Part shown: positions 1 to 7,030 of the stretch, one piece after another
Numbering within the stretch: position 1 is the stretch's first letter
Layout: each line of letters starts with the position of its first letter
Source of the DNA: Moorena sp. SIO3H5
Lineage (GTDB): Bacteria > Cyanobacteriota > Cyanobacteriia > Cyanobacteriales > Coleofasciculaceae
Direction: 5' to 3'
Assembly: GCF_010692395.1 (NCBI RefSeq)
Contig: NZ_JAAHHS010000004.1
Location: forward strand, 31,486-64,095
DNA: 32,610 nucleotides
The notes under the pieces: model-generated
Told to the model about the DNA's origin: nothing
The model's input: the letters and a program-made list of their open reading frames with translations, nothing else
Database searches by the model: none
Position numbers and translations under genes: made by a program

Positions 1-140
1 TTTTCTATGAGATTTATAGCAATCCTAAATCATTTGTAAAATAGGCAAAATCCTAAATCTTTGCTGGGCAAGGGTTATAGCGATAGCTTCGGCCACTATC
101 TTTCACGAATCATATAGGATGGCTATATGAGGTTTTCTAT
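1..140. repeat. Direct repeat, copy A
   Basis: This 140-bp stretch is repeated without a visible difference at 3261-3400. It contains the palindrome-rich text TAGCGATAGCTTCGGCCACTATC and ends in GGTTTTCTAT, the target of the ISAs1-family element that follows. With the insertion removed, the two copies lie in tandem with a period of about 177 bp, so this is an old tandem duplication later split by an IS. No coding potential is seen. Confidence 0.85.
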
Positions 141-328
141 CAGGGTAAACGCATCTAAATTAACTAGGTTTTAAAAAATCTATATTTGTGATTTTTAACT
201 AGTAACAATCAATAGATTTAACCTCACTAAACATTTTCTAGCGCCTCTTCAGTTATTTTCCGACATTTTAACTCATCAATTTAGGCGATGGTTCAGCTAA
301 TTTTTACAGTTTCCCGAAAAGTCGATAA

Positions 329-1528
329 TTATTTACTAGCAGATGCTAAAATCTTTACTAAATAGTTATTGTCCATAGCTGCTCGATAGCGTTTCATTCT
401 TAAACTTCCTTTAAAAGTCGTTTCTTGTTTCATGAGATTTAAAGCTAAACGACGCAGTAAAGCAAAGTTTTCAGGAGAATTATCTTTACGAATACGACTA
501 CTATCTTCAGCAAATGTGACATCTAATGTCCAATGTAAGCTGTTTTCAATACCCCAATGACTGCGAATAGCTTTACCAATTTTATTAGCATTATTTCCCA
601 AGCTACTTACATAAAAACGAACTTCTGTGGTTGTTTTATTCCATAAACGTCGCTCACTCTTTACCATCACCATTGTGGTTAATCCTGTCCAGAGGGACTG
701 GTTGGGAACACGGGGTAAGCTAGACACAGGAACTGCCCATACTTCTCTTTTCTCAATCCGATTATGTCCACTTTCTGTTTCTTGATAATAACTATAGTCT
801 TTTCCGACAAAGCCAGATTTTATGGCTAAATCAAACCAAGTTTTTACTTCTTCATAAAGAAGTTTTTGATTAGCTTTTAAACCCAAAATATAATCAGCTT
901 TTTTATTATAAATCAGGGAGGTAATCTCTTTTTGACACCCCATAGCATCAATTGTAATTATGCTTCCTTCAATTGACAACATTTCTATCAATGCAGGTAT
1001 AGCAGTAATTTCATTGGATTTCTCATTAACTTTATGTTGTCCTAAGACTAATTTGTGAGAGTCAGACCATGCACTAACTATATGTAAAGCTTTTTGTTTT
1101 TGATTCCTGTCATAAGATTGCTTCAGAGTTTTGCCATCTATTGCTATAACTTTTACTCCTAGTTTTTCAGTGATTGAATTAACCCAATTTAAAAAACATT
1201 GTTGAAATTCTTCGGGATTTAATCTTGCAAAAACTCTACTAAATGTATCATGAGACGGGATTCCATTTGGTAAGTCAAGAAATTCGGATAACCATTCAAA
1301 TTTAGCTTGCCCATAAGTTTCAATTCCTACCCATCCGTCAGCTCCACTGATGACAGCTAAAATAGCGATCGCTATAATATCTATTAATAAATGCTGTTTA
1401 GTTCTGTCTAATTTTGGGTCATTCAATCTTCCAAAATGGTTAGAAAAAAGGGATTTTAAAAACCTATTTTTTTTTGTATAATCCGCTTTTTCGGGTGGTT
1501 TTAAAGGGGGCATAAAACCATTTTTCAT
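329..1528 (-). CDS. ISAs1-family DDE transposase
   Basis: This 399-residue protein catalyses cut-and-paste movement of the ISAs1 element. Residues about 15-110 form the DDE-transposase-associated N-terminal domain, with the hydrophobic LIDIIAIAILAVISGADGW segment. The RNase H-like catalytic part follows, with the triad visible as D131 (IAIDGKTLKQS), D194 (ITIDAMGCQKE) and E328 (HWGIENSLHW). The length is normal for the family (about 370-400) and the frame is intact. The start chosen is the ATG at 1528 (MKNGFMPPL); an internal ATG five codons on is also possible. It is the only gene of the element, and its product should be active, although one terminal repeat of its own element is split by the IS66 insertion. 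Confidence 0.93.
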   Translation of the reverse strand: MKNGFMPPLKPPEKADYTKKNRFLKSLFSNHFGRLNDPKLDRTKQHLLIDIIAIAILAVISGADGWVGIETYGQAKFEWLSEFLDLPNGIPSHDTFSRVFARLNPEEFQQCFLNWVNSITEKLGVKVIAIDGKTLKQSYDRNQKQKALHIVSAWSDSHKLVLGQHKVNEKSNEITAIPALIEMLSIEGSIITIDAMGCQKEITSLIYNKKADYILGLKANQKLLYEEVKTWFDLAIKSGFVGKDYSYYQETESGHNRIEKREVWAVPVSSLPRVPNQSLWTGLTTMVMVKSERRLWNKTTTEVRFYVSSLGNNANKIGKAIRSHWGIENSLHWTLDVTFAEDSSRIRKDNSPENFALLRRLALNLMKQETTFKGSLRMKRYRAAMDNNYLVKILASASK

Positions 1529-1648
1529 TTGTCAGACACCCTAAGGATTTCCTAAAAATCAGTCATGAATTCATTATCTCATATTTGGTGCTCAACTTAA
1601 CTTGGGGTAAGATTAGCACATTTTTGCTTATTTGTCAATTTAATTTAG

Positions 1649-3191
1649 GTAAGCATTCAGGTGTAGGGGTTGACAAAGCCATCCCAATTACTCAAAGCCA
1701 GGAATCAGAGACAATTCGTGAGAACGCTCCCGCACTGCCAAGGAAAGAGATCGTCCCAAAAACTCAACAGCTGAACGACCCTGAGCCCGACAAGACTGAA
1801 TCCCACTCAGCAATGTCGCCGAACGGATAAACCCATCCCACGAACGAGACCCACCGGCTACTTTCCGCTTAGTAACCGCCAGACGCAATGACCGCTCTGC
1901 CCGATTGTTATCGGGGGGCACTTGGGGGTAGTCAAGGAAATACCACCATTGATCAGACTTGTTCCTCAAGGACTTCAACAACAGCCCCGCTGCATGACCG
2001 GCTTTTGGACTCCAGGTCTCAATTGCCTCAGTTACTCGCCTCTTGAAAGACTCAGCCCAAGAAGCATAAGCGGATGCCTCACGGGTTTCGCGCCACTGGC
2101 GGTGTTGGGCAAAGGCTTCGTCAATCAGGTCGAGAAAAGCCTGACCCAAAGCTTGCTGATGAGGCGGTTTCAGACGAGTGACTTGCTTAAAATGTCGTCG
2201 CAGATGGGCTAAACATTTCTGCTGAGCCGTCACTTGATAGCCGTTATAGACACTGAAATCGTCTGAAATGAGGACTCCAGCAAAACTCTGACCAAGTAAG
2301 TATTCCAGTTCAACTCGTGAGCGAGTGTCTCCAGCATGGAACAAACTATATCCCTCTCCCGAGAGTACCCACATCCATTCTTTAACTCCCTTGACCAACC
2401 ACGGGGACTCATCAACGTGAACGTGAGGTTGGGTCTTCACCCACTCTTTCAACTCCTTCACTTGTGATGTCAGAGCTTCAGCCACCCGCCGCGTGGTCGA
2501 TTCTAGAGTTCCTAAGCTCACCTCGATTTTCCCGAACTCTCGCAACCACTCTTGTTGCTTCTGATAAGACAAATGACCGTAGTGTCCCAACCAGGCCAGC
2601 ATTCCTTGCAAGTTGGCTGACAAGTCTTGTCCGGGGATGACATTTTCCGGTAACTCCCCCCCAACCAGAGTTCCACAGTGGTGACACACCCGTCGCTTCT
2701 GCTGGTACTCTACAATTTCGATGGGATGCTCTACCAGTTGAGCCACGACATAGCTTCGGGTTGACTCACACTTACTTTCCCAGTGGTTTCCCTGACATAC
2801 CGGACAGCTTTGGGGTTCGACTACCACCGAGCGGTCTACTCGTCCAAATCCTTTTCGGGTTTTCCCTTTGTGTCCTGGTTGTCCTCCGGGTTTGCGTTCA
2901 CAGGAGTCCGATTTCTTCTTTGTTGGTTTCTCTGACCTTTTAATCAGGTCACTTGATGGGGGCTTTGATGAGGTCTTGCTGTCTTTCGACCGCAGACTTT
3001 TGAGGTGTTCCACCTCAACCATGAGTTGTTCAATAACTTGTTGTTGTTGCAGCACCAGCTCCACCAGAACCGATTGGGGCAGGAGTTCGAGAGCTTCAAA
3101 GCTGTTGGGGATGGCTGGTGGTTTAATTTCCATGGTTCTAAAATACTAGTCATCTTTCCCCTTTTGTCAACCCCACCACCTGAATGCTTAC
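1649..3191 (-). mobile_element. IS66-family insertion sequence nested in the ISAs1-family element
   Basis: The termini are inverted repeats of about 29 bp with two mismatches: GTAAGCATTCAGGTG at 1649 and its complement ending at 3191. Both begin GTAAG, as usual for IS66. Perfect 8-bp target duplications TAATTTAG lie directly outside (1641-1648 and 3192-3199), the duplication size of the family. The element is 1543 bp and carries a single transposase gene, like the ISBst12-type subgroup that lacks the small tnpA/tnpB genes. It looks complete and possibly active. Confidence 0.95.
1688..3133 (-). CDS. IS66-family transposase (TnpC type)
   Basis: This 481-residue transposase matches the single-ORF type of IS66 elements. 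Residues 20-50 form a leucine-rich coiled coil. A basic, proline-rich linker follows (KPPSSD near 57-62, GGQPGHKG near 83-90), then a zinc finger with C110, C113, C150 and C153. The DDE catalytic core has D241 (HVHVDESPW), D291/D292 (LISDDFSVYNGY) and E413 in the hallmark PDNNRAERSLR. The C-terminal IS66 tail is present. The frame is undamaged and the gene fills the element from about 40 bp inside one terminal repeat to 58 bp inside the other. The start is ATG at 3133 (MEIKPP). Confidence 0.95.
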   Translation of the reverse strand: MEIKPPAIPNSFEALELLPQSVLVELVLQQQQVIEQLMVEVEHLKSLRSKDSKTSSKPPSSDLIKRSEKPTKKKSDSCERKPGGQPGHKGKTRKGFGRVDRSVVVEPQSCPVCQGNHWESKCESTRSYVVAQLVEHPIEIVEYQQKRRVCHHCGTLVGGELPENVIPGQDLSANLQGMLAWLGHYGHLSYQKQQEWLREFGKIEVSLGTLESTTRRVAEALTSQVKELKEWVKTQPHVHVDESPWLVKGVKEWMWVLSGEGYSLFHAGDTRSRVELEYLLGQSFAGVLISDDFSVYNGYQVTAQQKCLAHLRRHFKQVTRLKPPHQQALGQAFLDLIDEAFAQHRQWRETREASAYASWAESFKRRVTEAIETWSPKAGHAAGLLLKSLRNKSDQWWYFLDYPQVPPDNNRAERSLRLAVTKRKVAGGSRSWDGFIRSATLLSGIQSCRAQGRSAVEFLGRSLSLAVRERSHELSLIPGFE

Positions 3192-3213
3192 TAATTTAGA
3201 TGCGTTTGCCCTG

Positions 3214-3260
3214 GGTTTTCTATGAGGTTTTCTATGAGGTTTTCTATGAGGTTTATGAGG
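3214..3260. repeat. Short tandem array of GAGGTTTTCTAT
   Basis: Variants of the 12-mer GAGGTTTTCTAT run head to tail here, and again at 3391-3430 after copy B of the larger repeat. The ISAs1-family element inserted in the same motif. The array links the tandem copies 1-140 and 3261-3400. Nothing coding is seen. Confidence 0.75.
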
Positions 3261-3400
3261 TTTTCTATGAGATTTATAGCAATCCTAAATCATTTGTAAA
3301 ATAGGCAAAATCCTAAATCTTTGCTGGGCAAGGGTTATAGCGATAGCTTCGGCCACTATCTTTCACGAATCATATAGGATGGCTATATGAGGTTTTCTAT
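3261..3400. repeat. Direct repeat, copy B
   Basis: This is the second copy of the 140-bp block at 1-140, with no base difference visible. It continues into more GAGGTTTTCTAT units and then into the AT-rich leader before the small ORF and the C1A peptidase. A partial echo of its internal phrase (CCTTGCTGGGTAAGGGTTTC) occurs at 4687-4706. Confidence 0.85.
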
Positions 3401-3450
3401 GAGGTTTTCTATGAGTTTTATGAGGTTTATAAGTTTAAAAAAAATTTATA

Positions 3451-3576
3451 ATGTATAAAGCATTGGAAGATGTATCCAAACACAATTTAAGTATTAAATT
3501 GCACAACCCCGATGCAGAATTAGGGTCAATTTTGGATGGCATCAAGTCTAATGATATTAGGCAAGTTTCTGTCTAA
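3451..3576 (+). CDS. Possible 41-residue peptide upstream of the C1A peptidase
   Basis: A short frame beginning MYKALEDVSKHNLSIK and ending SNDIRQVSV lies 68 bp before the peptidase start, on the same strand. It has no good Shine-Dalgarno sequence: the DNA before the ATG is AAAATTTATA. I recognise no family. Its composition is protein-like (charged and amphipathic), and its position ahead of a papain-like protease makes a peptidase partner or substrate thinkable. It could equally be a chance frame or a remnant of a longer gene. Confidence 0.25.
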   Translation: MYKALEDVSKHNLSIKLHNPDAELGSILDGIKSNDIRQVSV

Positions 3577-3591
3577 TAAATAACCGACAGA

Positions 3592-3614
3592 GGACAGAAA
3601 ATCAAATTTTGTCC
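3592..3614 (+). promoter_or_regulatory. Hairpin in the leader of the C1A peptidase gene
   Basis: GGACAGAAAAT (3592-3602) can pair with ATTTTGTCC (3606-3614), with one bulged position and a 3-nt loop. It lies about 30 bp before the start codon, between the small ORF and the peptidase. There is no T-run after it, so a regulatory or processing role is as likely as termination. Confidence 0.35.
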
Positions 3615-3633
3615 AAAGTCCAACAGAAGATTT

Positions 3634-3638
3634 AGGAG
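3634..3638 (+). promoter_or_regulatory. Ribosome binding site that fixes the C1A peptidase start
   Basis: AGGAG lies 6 nt before the ATG at 3645 but has zero spacing to the in-frame TTG at 3639. This favours the ATG and removes two residues from the longest reading frame. Confidence 0.65.
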
Positions 3639-3644
3639 TTGTAT

Positions 3645-4460
3645 ATGACTGATTTGTTAGATCCCAGAGAATTTGGACTTGGCGACGTTGCCGTCGAAGA
3701 AAACTATTATCGGGAACACGCTCTGACTTTCGATGCTTTACAGCGGCAGAGTCGTCTGCGCTGGGCTTTTGAGGAGCAGCCAGAATTCGACGCTCGAACG
3801 CGAGGATGGGTTACTCCTCCGAAGAATCAAGGAAGCTGCAGTTCCTGCTGGGCATTTGCTGCTGTTGGTACGATGGAGTCGCGAATCCTGAAAGAGAATG
3901 GGTCTGAATTTGACCTTTCAGAACAGCAGCAAGTTTCCTGCAACCTTAACCATAGTGGTTGCTGCGGAGGTAGCGGGCGTTCTCTATTGTTTTATCAAAA
4001 CAATCGCCCCTGGCTTGAAACCTGCGCTCCTTACAGTGAAAGTAGGACATCTTGTCCCACTGAACGAACAAAGAATTGCCAAGACTGGCAGTGTTCCGGT
4101 GTAAACTTTGAGGTGAGAGGGTTCTACACGGTAGATCTTAATCAGGACGCGATGAAACGATCAATCATGCAGCACGGTCCTTGTTACTTTCGCTACGATG
4201 TTTACGACGATTTCTATCAGTACTGGAATTCCTCTAATGCTGGTTCGGTATACACTCAAAGTACAGGTGTAAGACTGGGAGGACACGCTGTACTTGTCAT
4301 CGGTTGGAGTGACAGTAAGTTGGCTTGGTTACTCAAAAATAGCTGGGGTGACCAAGTCGGTCCCAACAAGGACGGCACGTTTTGGATAGCCTATTCAGGA
4401 CATACCAGCAACCTGAACATACAGATGTTCAACTTCAGTAATTTGGTAATAACAGGTTAA
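3645..4460 (+). CDS. Papain-like cysteine peptidase (family C1A)
   Basis: This is a thiol endopeptidase of the papain family, 271 residues from the ATG at 3645. The full active-site set is present: oxyanion Gln62 and nucleophile Cys68 in NQGSCSSCWAFAAVG, His214 in GGHAVLVIGW, and Asn232 in LKNSWGDQVG. The CCGGSG motif and extra cysteines suggest the usual disulfides. Only about 50 residues precede the mature core, so there is no full inhibitory propeptide, and no signal peptide is seen; it may act in the cytoplasm. The ATG is preferred over the TTG two codons upstream because AGGAG (3634-3638) is 6 nt from the ATG and directly abuts the TTG. With no full-length propeptide, control may come from a separate inhibitor, possibly the small gene downstream. 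Confidence 0.92.
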   Translation: MTDLLDPREFGLGDVAVEENYYREHALTFDALQRQSRLRWAFEEQPEFDARTRGWVTPPKNQGSCSSCWAFAAVGTMESRILKENGSEFDLSEQQQVSCNLNHSGCCGGSGRSLLFYQNNRPWLETCAPYSESRTSCPTERTKNCQDWQCSGVNFEVRGFYTVDLNQDAMKRSIMQHGPCYFRYDVYDDFYQYWNSSNAGSVYTQSTGVRLGGHAVLVIGWSDSKLAWLLKNSWGDQVGPNKDGTFWIAYSGHTSNLNIQMFNFSNLVITG

Positions 4461-4726
4461 ACTCTTAACTAAGCGGATGCAATCGCATTCGTTAAAGGCT
4501 GAGATCTTGCACCAAGCTCAAAAAATCGAAAAAACCGGATTTTGAGAATCACCAAACCCCATTGAATTCCTTGTAATTTGGCTCAAAATCTGGTTTTCAA
4601 CATTAGGTGCAAGATCTCAGCCCCCCACGGACGCAAGCGCATCCGCAATAGATGAAACTAACACATTTTACTGTAAAATCTAAAATCCTTGCTGGGTAAG
4701 GGTTTCCCAATGTGTTAGTTAAGAGT
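4461..4726. repeat. Large nested inverted repeat downstream of the C1A peptidase
   Basis: Several inverted-repeat pairs nest around one another, starting one base after the peptidase stop codon. The outermost is ACTCTTAACTAA (4461-4472) with TTAGTTAAGAGT (4715-4726). Next is GCGGATGC...CGCATTCG (4473-4491) with an imperfect complement at 4628-4646. The innermost is GGCTGAGATCTTGCACC (4497-4513) with a perfect complement at 4606-4622. A side hairpin joins CTAACACATT (4658-4667) to AATGTGTTAG (4709-4718). This looks like a MITE-type element or stacked insertions of small palindromic repeats. In RNA it would form a long hairpin between the peptidase and the following gene. Confidence 0.75.
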
Positions 4727-4755
4727 AAAGACGCTTTCTGAGTAAGGGGGTTGGT

Positions 4756-5013
4756 TTGCCAGAGCTTGAAGTCAAACGGATCGAGATCTATCTTTTGCGG
4801 CCCGGATGCCCGCCCGAACATTTTAGGGAGTTTGTGCGCGAGGTGACATCCCCAAGGGAGATTGAAGAAGTATTGTCAGCCTTGGTTGGCAAAATTACTC
4901 AGCCGAGCCCGTCGCTAGCCGAAGACGGTGCAGCGGTCTACGAATATCGCATTTTTCGGATTGACGGAAGTACTGAACGAAGGATATTACCCATTCGTGA
5001 CAACTTAAAATAA
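4756..5013 (+). CDS. Small unknown protein, possibly an emfourin-like peptidase inhibitor
   Basis: This 85-residue protein starts at a TTG preceded by AAGGGGG with 5-nt spacing. It has an initial beta-strand (VKRIEIYLLRPG), a helical middle (EHFREFVREV...EIEEVLSALVGKI) and a C-terminal beta-hairpin with YEYRIFRIDGSTERRILPI. That order resembles the small emfourin inhibitors found beside M4 peptidases, where a Y-x-Y-x-L strand and a turn with DG are typical. This is recall of a pattern, not a database match. The neighbouring C1A peptidase makes an inhibitor role attractive, and the sense strand and spacing allow co-transcription through the large inverted repeat. It could also be an unrelated hypothetical protein. 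Confidence 0.55.
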   Translation: MPELEVKRIEIYLLRPGCPPEHFREFVREVTSPREIEEVLSALVGKITQPSPSLAEDGAAVYEYRIFRIDGSTERRILPIRDNLK

Positions 5014-5037
5014 TAAGCTCTTCTAGAGTATTTGGTG

Positions 5038-5265
5038 ATGATTGCCATGTGTAGTGATAACTTCTTCACACTTTTTGAGAACGCGAGCCAGCCTCTTGTC
5101 AATAGAGCATCTTTATTGCGGTGAGCAGTTACTGAATCTTTTGCCGTCAACGCCCTAAAACTTGTTGATGATGAAATAGTTGAGGATGATTGCACCTGGG
5201 GATTTGATCAATTGTTCCATGCCAGGAAAGCTCCAGAGATGATAGCTGCCTACACTATCGATTAG
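5038..5265 (+). pseudogene. Broken small gene with an internal stop codon
   Basis: In the same frame as the preceding gene, 24 bp after its stop, a coherent frame begins MIAMCSDNFFTLFENASQP, is cut by TGA at 5122-5124, and continues AVTESFAVNALKLVDDEIV ... HARKAPEMIAAYTID to a TAG at 5263-5265. The protein-like composition on both sides of the single stop suggests a 75-residue gene inactivated by one nonsense change. Two separate short peptides, or a sequencing error, are alternatives. I do not recognise a family. Its position suggests a third member of the C1A peptidase cluster. Confidence 0.5.
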
Positions 5266-5894
5266 CCCACTTTCCGCTTTCCGTCTAAAACCCCAATTTC
5301 TGAACCGCCCTACCCTTAACCTCCTCACCCTGCCTATCGTACTTAGCGGTAGTCACAGGGGAAGACAGAAGAGGCGGGACTCAGTAAGTCCATTTTACCC
5401 CATCAGTTGCGTCATTTTCTGCTCACTTAGTTGAAAAAACAAGGGATTGATGATGCCCTAATCCAACCCTATTCCGGGCATTCTTCTTGATAGTCATTGG
5501 AAGTGTCTTCAAGACTGAGTATAGGGTTCGCTCAAGCGTCTTTATGACCGCTTTGGGTAATTCAAAATTCAAAATTCAAACTTCAAAATAAAGAAAATCA
5601 GTTCGCGCAGCGTGGCCTACGGCCTTAATTTGGCAATTTTTTAATTCTGGGTACAAGCCCCCACGGCAATATTATTGCAGTGGTCTTCAATCAGTGGCGG
5701 GTACAAGCCCCCACTGATAGTCATTTTGAATTAATAATTTTGAATTTTGAATTGGAGCGCGTTAAGCAGCGTGACCTGCATGTCGAGCGACTTGACCAAG
5801 TAATGGTGAAGTTCCCTGTAGGGGGATTATCGGTACTTAAAGAGGCTATAATAGTACTAGATGCGCGAGCAACTTCATCACAATTAATGGCACC
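5266..5894. other. Non-coding stretch with repeats and a strong hairpin
   Basis: No intact gene is seen in these 629 bp. On the minus strand near 5295-5355 a short frame PVTTAKYDRQGEEVKG ending KLGF is protein-like and may be the tail of a lost gene. Heptamer-like ATTCAAA repeats lie near 5555-5590, with their complement near 5723-5755. The dispersed palindrome GTTCGCGCAGCGTGGCC occupies 5601-5624. The phrase GGGTACAAGCCCCCAC occurs twice (5649 and 5699), the second inside a hairpin with arms ATCAGTGG (5690-5697) and CCACTGAT (5711-5718). Confidence 0.6.
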
Positions 5895-6911
5895 GTGGAT
5901 AGTCATACCCCAAACCACATCACCCCTCAACCTGACCACCTGACCATTACTACAGCAAACCTACTGGAGGCTTTTGCTGATTTCCTCGATATCGATGTGG
6001 CAGCAGGAGATGCTGCGGCTGATACCGTCAATACCTACCGCCGCCAGGTTCAGCAGTTTGTGAACTGGTGCGATCGCATAAATCTTCATCCAGCCGCAGT
6101 TACTAAAGACGACATTAAGCGTTACCGCCGCTGGATGGTAGACACTAAAAAATTTAAGCCAGCGACGGTATCACTAAAGTTGTCAGTTGTCAAGCGTTTT
6201 TATCAAGCTGCTGTGGAAAAAGGACTGATTACGATCAATCCAGCCCTTGGGGTGAAACCGCCACGGGAAAAGCTGGACCCGGCGGCAAGGATTACCTATT
6301 TGGAAAAGCCTGAAGTTGAGAAGTTGTTAGCAGCTGTAGCCAATGATGGTAGCCTTAAGGCAAAGCGGGATAAACTTCTGCTGGCAATCATGATATTGGA
6401 AGGTCCCCGTAGCATTGAGTTACATCGGGCAAATGTCTCTGATGTAGTTAAGCAGGGGGGTAATCTGGGAATTCGGGTCGAAGGGAAGCGTAATATTAGA
6501 ATAGTGCCATTAACACCAGATCTTGCTGAGTTGCTGATGGCTTATCTCGAAGCAAGGGCAGAAAATGGGGAAGTGGTCAAACCATCTAGTGCTCTATTTA
6601 TAGCTGTTGGAAATAGGGCGGGTGGCAAGCGGATTTCCCGGCGGGGGATTCGGCTAGTTGTAGATAGCTATTTAGAGCAAACTAACCTTAAGCAAACACC
6701 AGGAAGAACTATCTCAGCCCATAGCTTGAGACATACGGCAGGTACGTTAGCTCTCCGTTCTGGTGCTGAGTTACGGCAAGTGCAAGATTTGTTGGGACAT
6801 GCTGATCCCAGAACAACTTGTATTTATGCCCACGTAGCAGATCGCTGGGAAATTGACACTCCCCGGTCTAAAGACGCGGGGATTCTTCACTCAACGATCC
6901 AACTTGCTTAA
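5895..6911 (+). CDS. Tyrosine recombinase/integrase with an IS-derived C-terminus
   Basis: This 338-residue site-specific recombinase has a SAM-like core-binding domain at about residues 22-115 and a catalytic domain at about 135-318. Catalytic residues are visible: R172 (LEGPRSIEL), K198 (VEGKRNI), H276 and R279 (AHSLRHTAG), H302 ([10 protein letters not shown]) and nucleophile Y311 ([10 protein letters not shown]). The last 20 residues or so are translated from the end of the neighbouring TnpB element, including its terminal hairpin, so the native tail has been replaced. The active site is complete and activity may survive. The start is a GTG without a clear Shine-Dalgarno; no in-frame ATG is nearby. 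It is Xer-like in type; the extra motif of integron integrases is not seen. Confidence 0.88.
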   Translation: MDSHTPNHITPQPDHLTITTANLLEAFADFLDIDVAAGDAAADTVNTYRRQVQQFVNWCDRINLHPAAVTKDDIKRYRRWMVDTKKFKPATVSLKLSVVKRFYQAAVEKGLITINPALGVKPPREKLDPAARITYLEKPEVEKLLAAVANDGSLKAKRDKLLLAIMILEGPRSIELHRANVSDVVKQGGNLGIRVEGKRNIRIVPLTPDLAELLMAYLEARAENGEVVKPSSALFIAVGNRAGGKRISRRGIRLVVDSYLEQTNLKQTPGRTISAHSLRHTAGTLALRSGAELRQVQDLLGHADPRTTCIYAHVADRWEIDTPRSKDAGILHSTIQLA

Positions 6912-7030
6912 CCAGGTCGAAACCAGGAAAAGTAGAGGTCGAATCTCCTGAAGCGTTGGGATCTACGTTCGCGTAGCGTGACCTACGGTCAATCCAGGTT
7001 CCGGTGTGCCCCACCGTACCCAAGGCTCTC
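6859..7030 (-). ncRNA. Predicted omega (guide) RNA region of the first TnpB element
   Basis: In TnpB systems the guide RNA comes from the 3' end of the tnpB transcript and ends with a guide read from the DNA flanking the right end. Here that region covers the last 50 or so codons of tnpB, which encode a low-complexity tail after the RuvC-III motif, and the terminal hairpin at 6861-6881. The guide would then be integrase sequence just below 6860, read on the minus strand. It carries a dispersed palindrome (6967-6990). The boundaries are inferred, not seen. Confidence 0.35.

Larger units (their letters stand above)
141..3213 (-). mobile_element. ISAs1-family insertion sequence, interrupted by an IS66-family element
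   Basis: The left end reads CAGGGTAAACGCATCTAAAT at 141-160. The right end, read on the minus strand from 3213, is CAGGGCAAACGCAT before it is split by the nested IS66 and resumes at 1648 with CTAAATTA. The inverted repeat is therefore about 23 bp with one mismatch. The flanks carry the 10-bp direct repeat GGTTTTCTAT (131-140 and 3214-3223), which fits the 8-10 bp duplication of this family; because the flanks are themselves repeats of that motif, the duplication is likely rather than certain. Without the insert the element is about 1522 bp with one transposase gene. Splitting the right terminal repeat probably disables it in cis. Confidence 0.88.

Noticed and set aside
1585..1830. Plus-strand frame overlapping the IS66 left end
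   Set aside because: It crosses the IS66 terminal repeat and target duplication, and its sequence is the complement of the IS and its transposase gene, so it is not an independent gene.
2230..2943. Small frames on both strands within the IS66 transposase gene
   Set aside because: They are alternative-frame readings of a strongly recognisable transposase and have no start signals of their own.
5895..6911. Integron integrase with nearby attC-like hairpins
   Set aside because: The extra motif of integron integrases is not seen in the catalytic domain, and the hairpins at 5690-5718 and 6861-6881 are explained by a repeat and by the TnpB element end. There is no cassette array.
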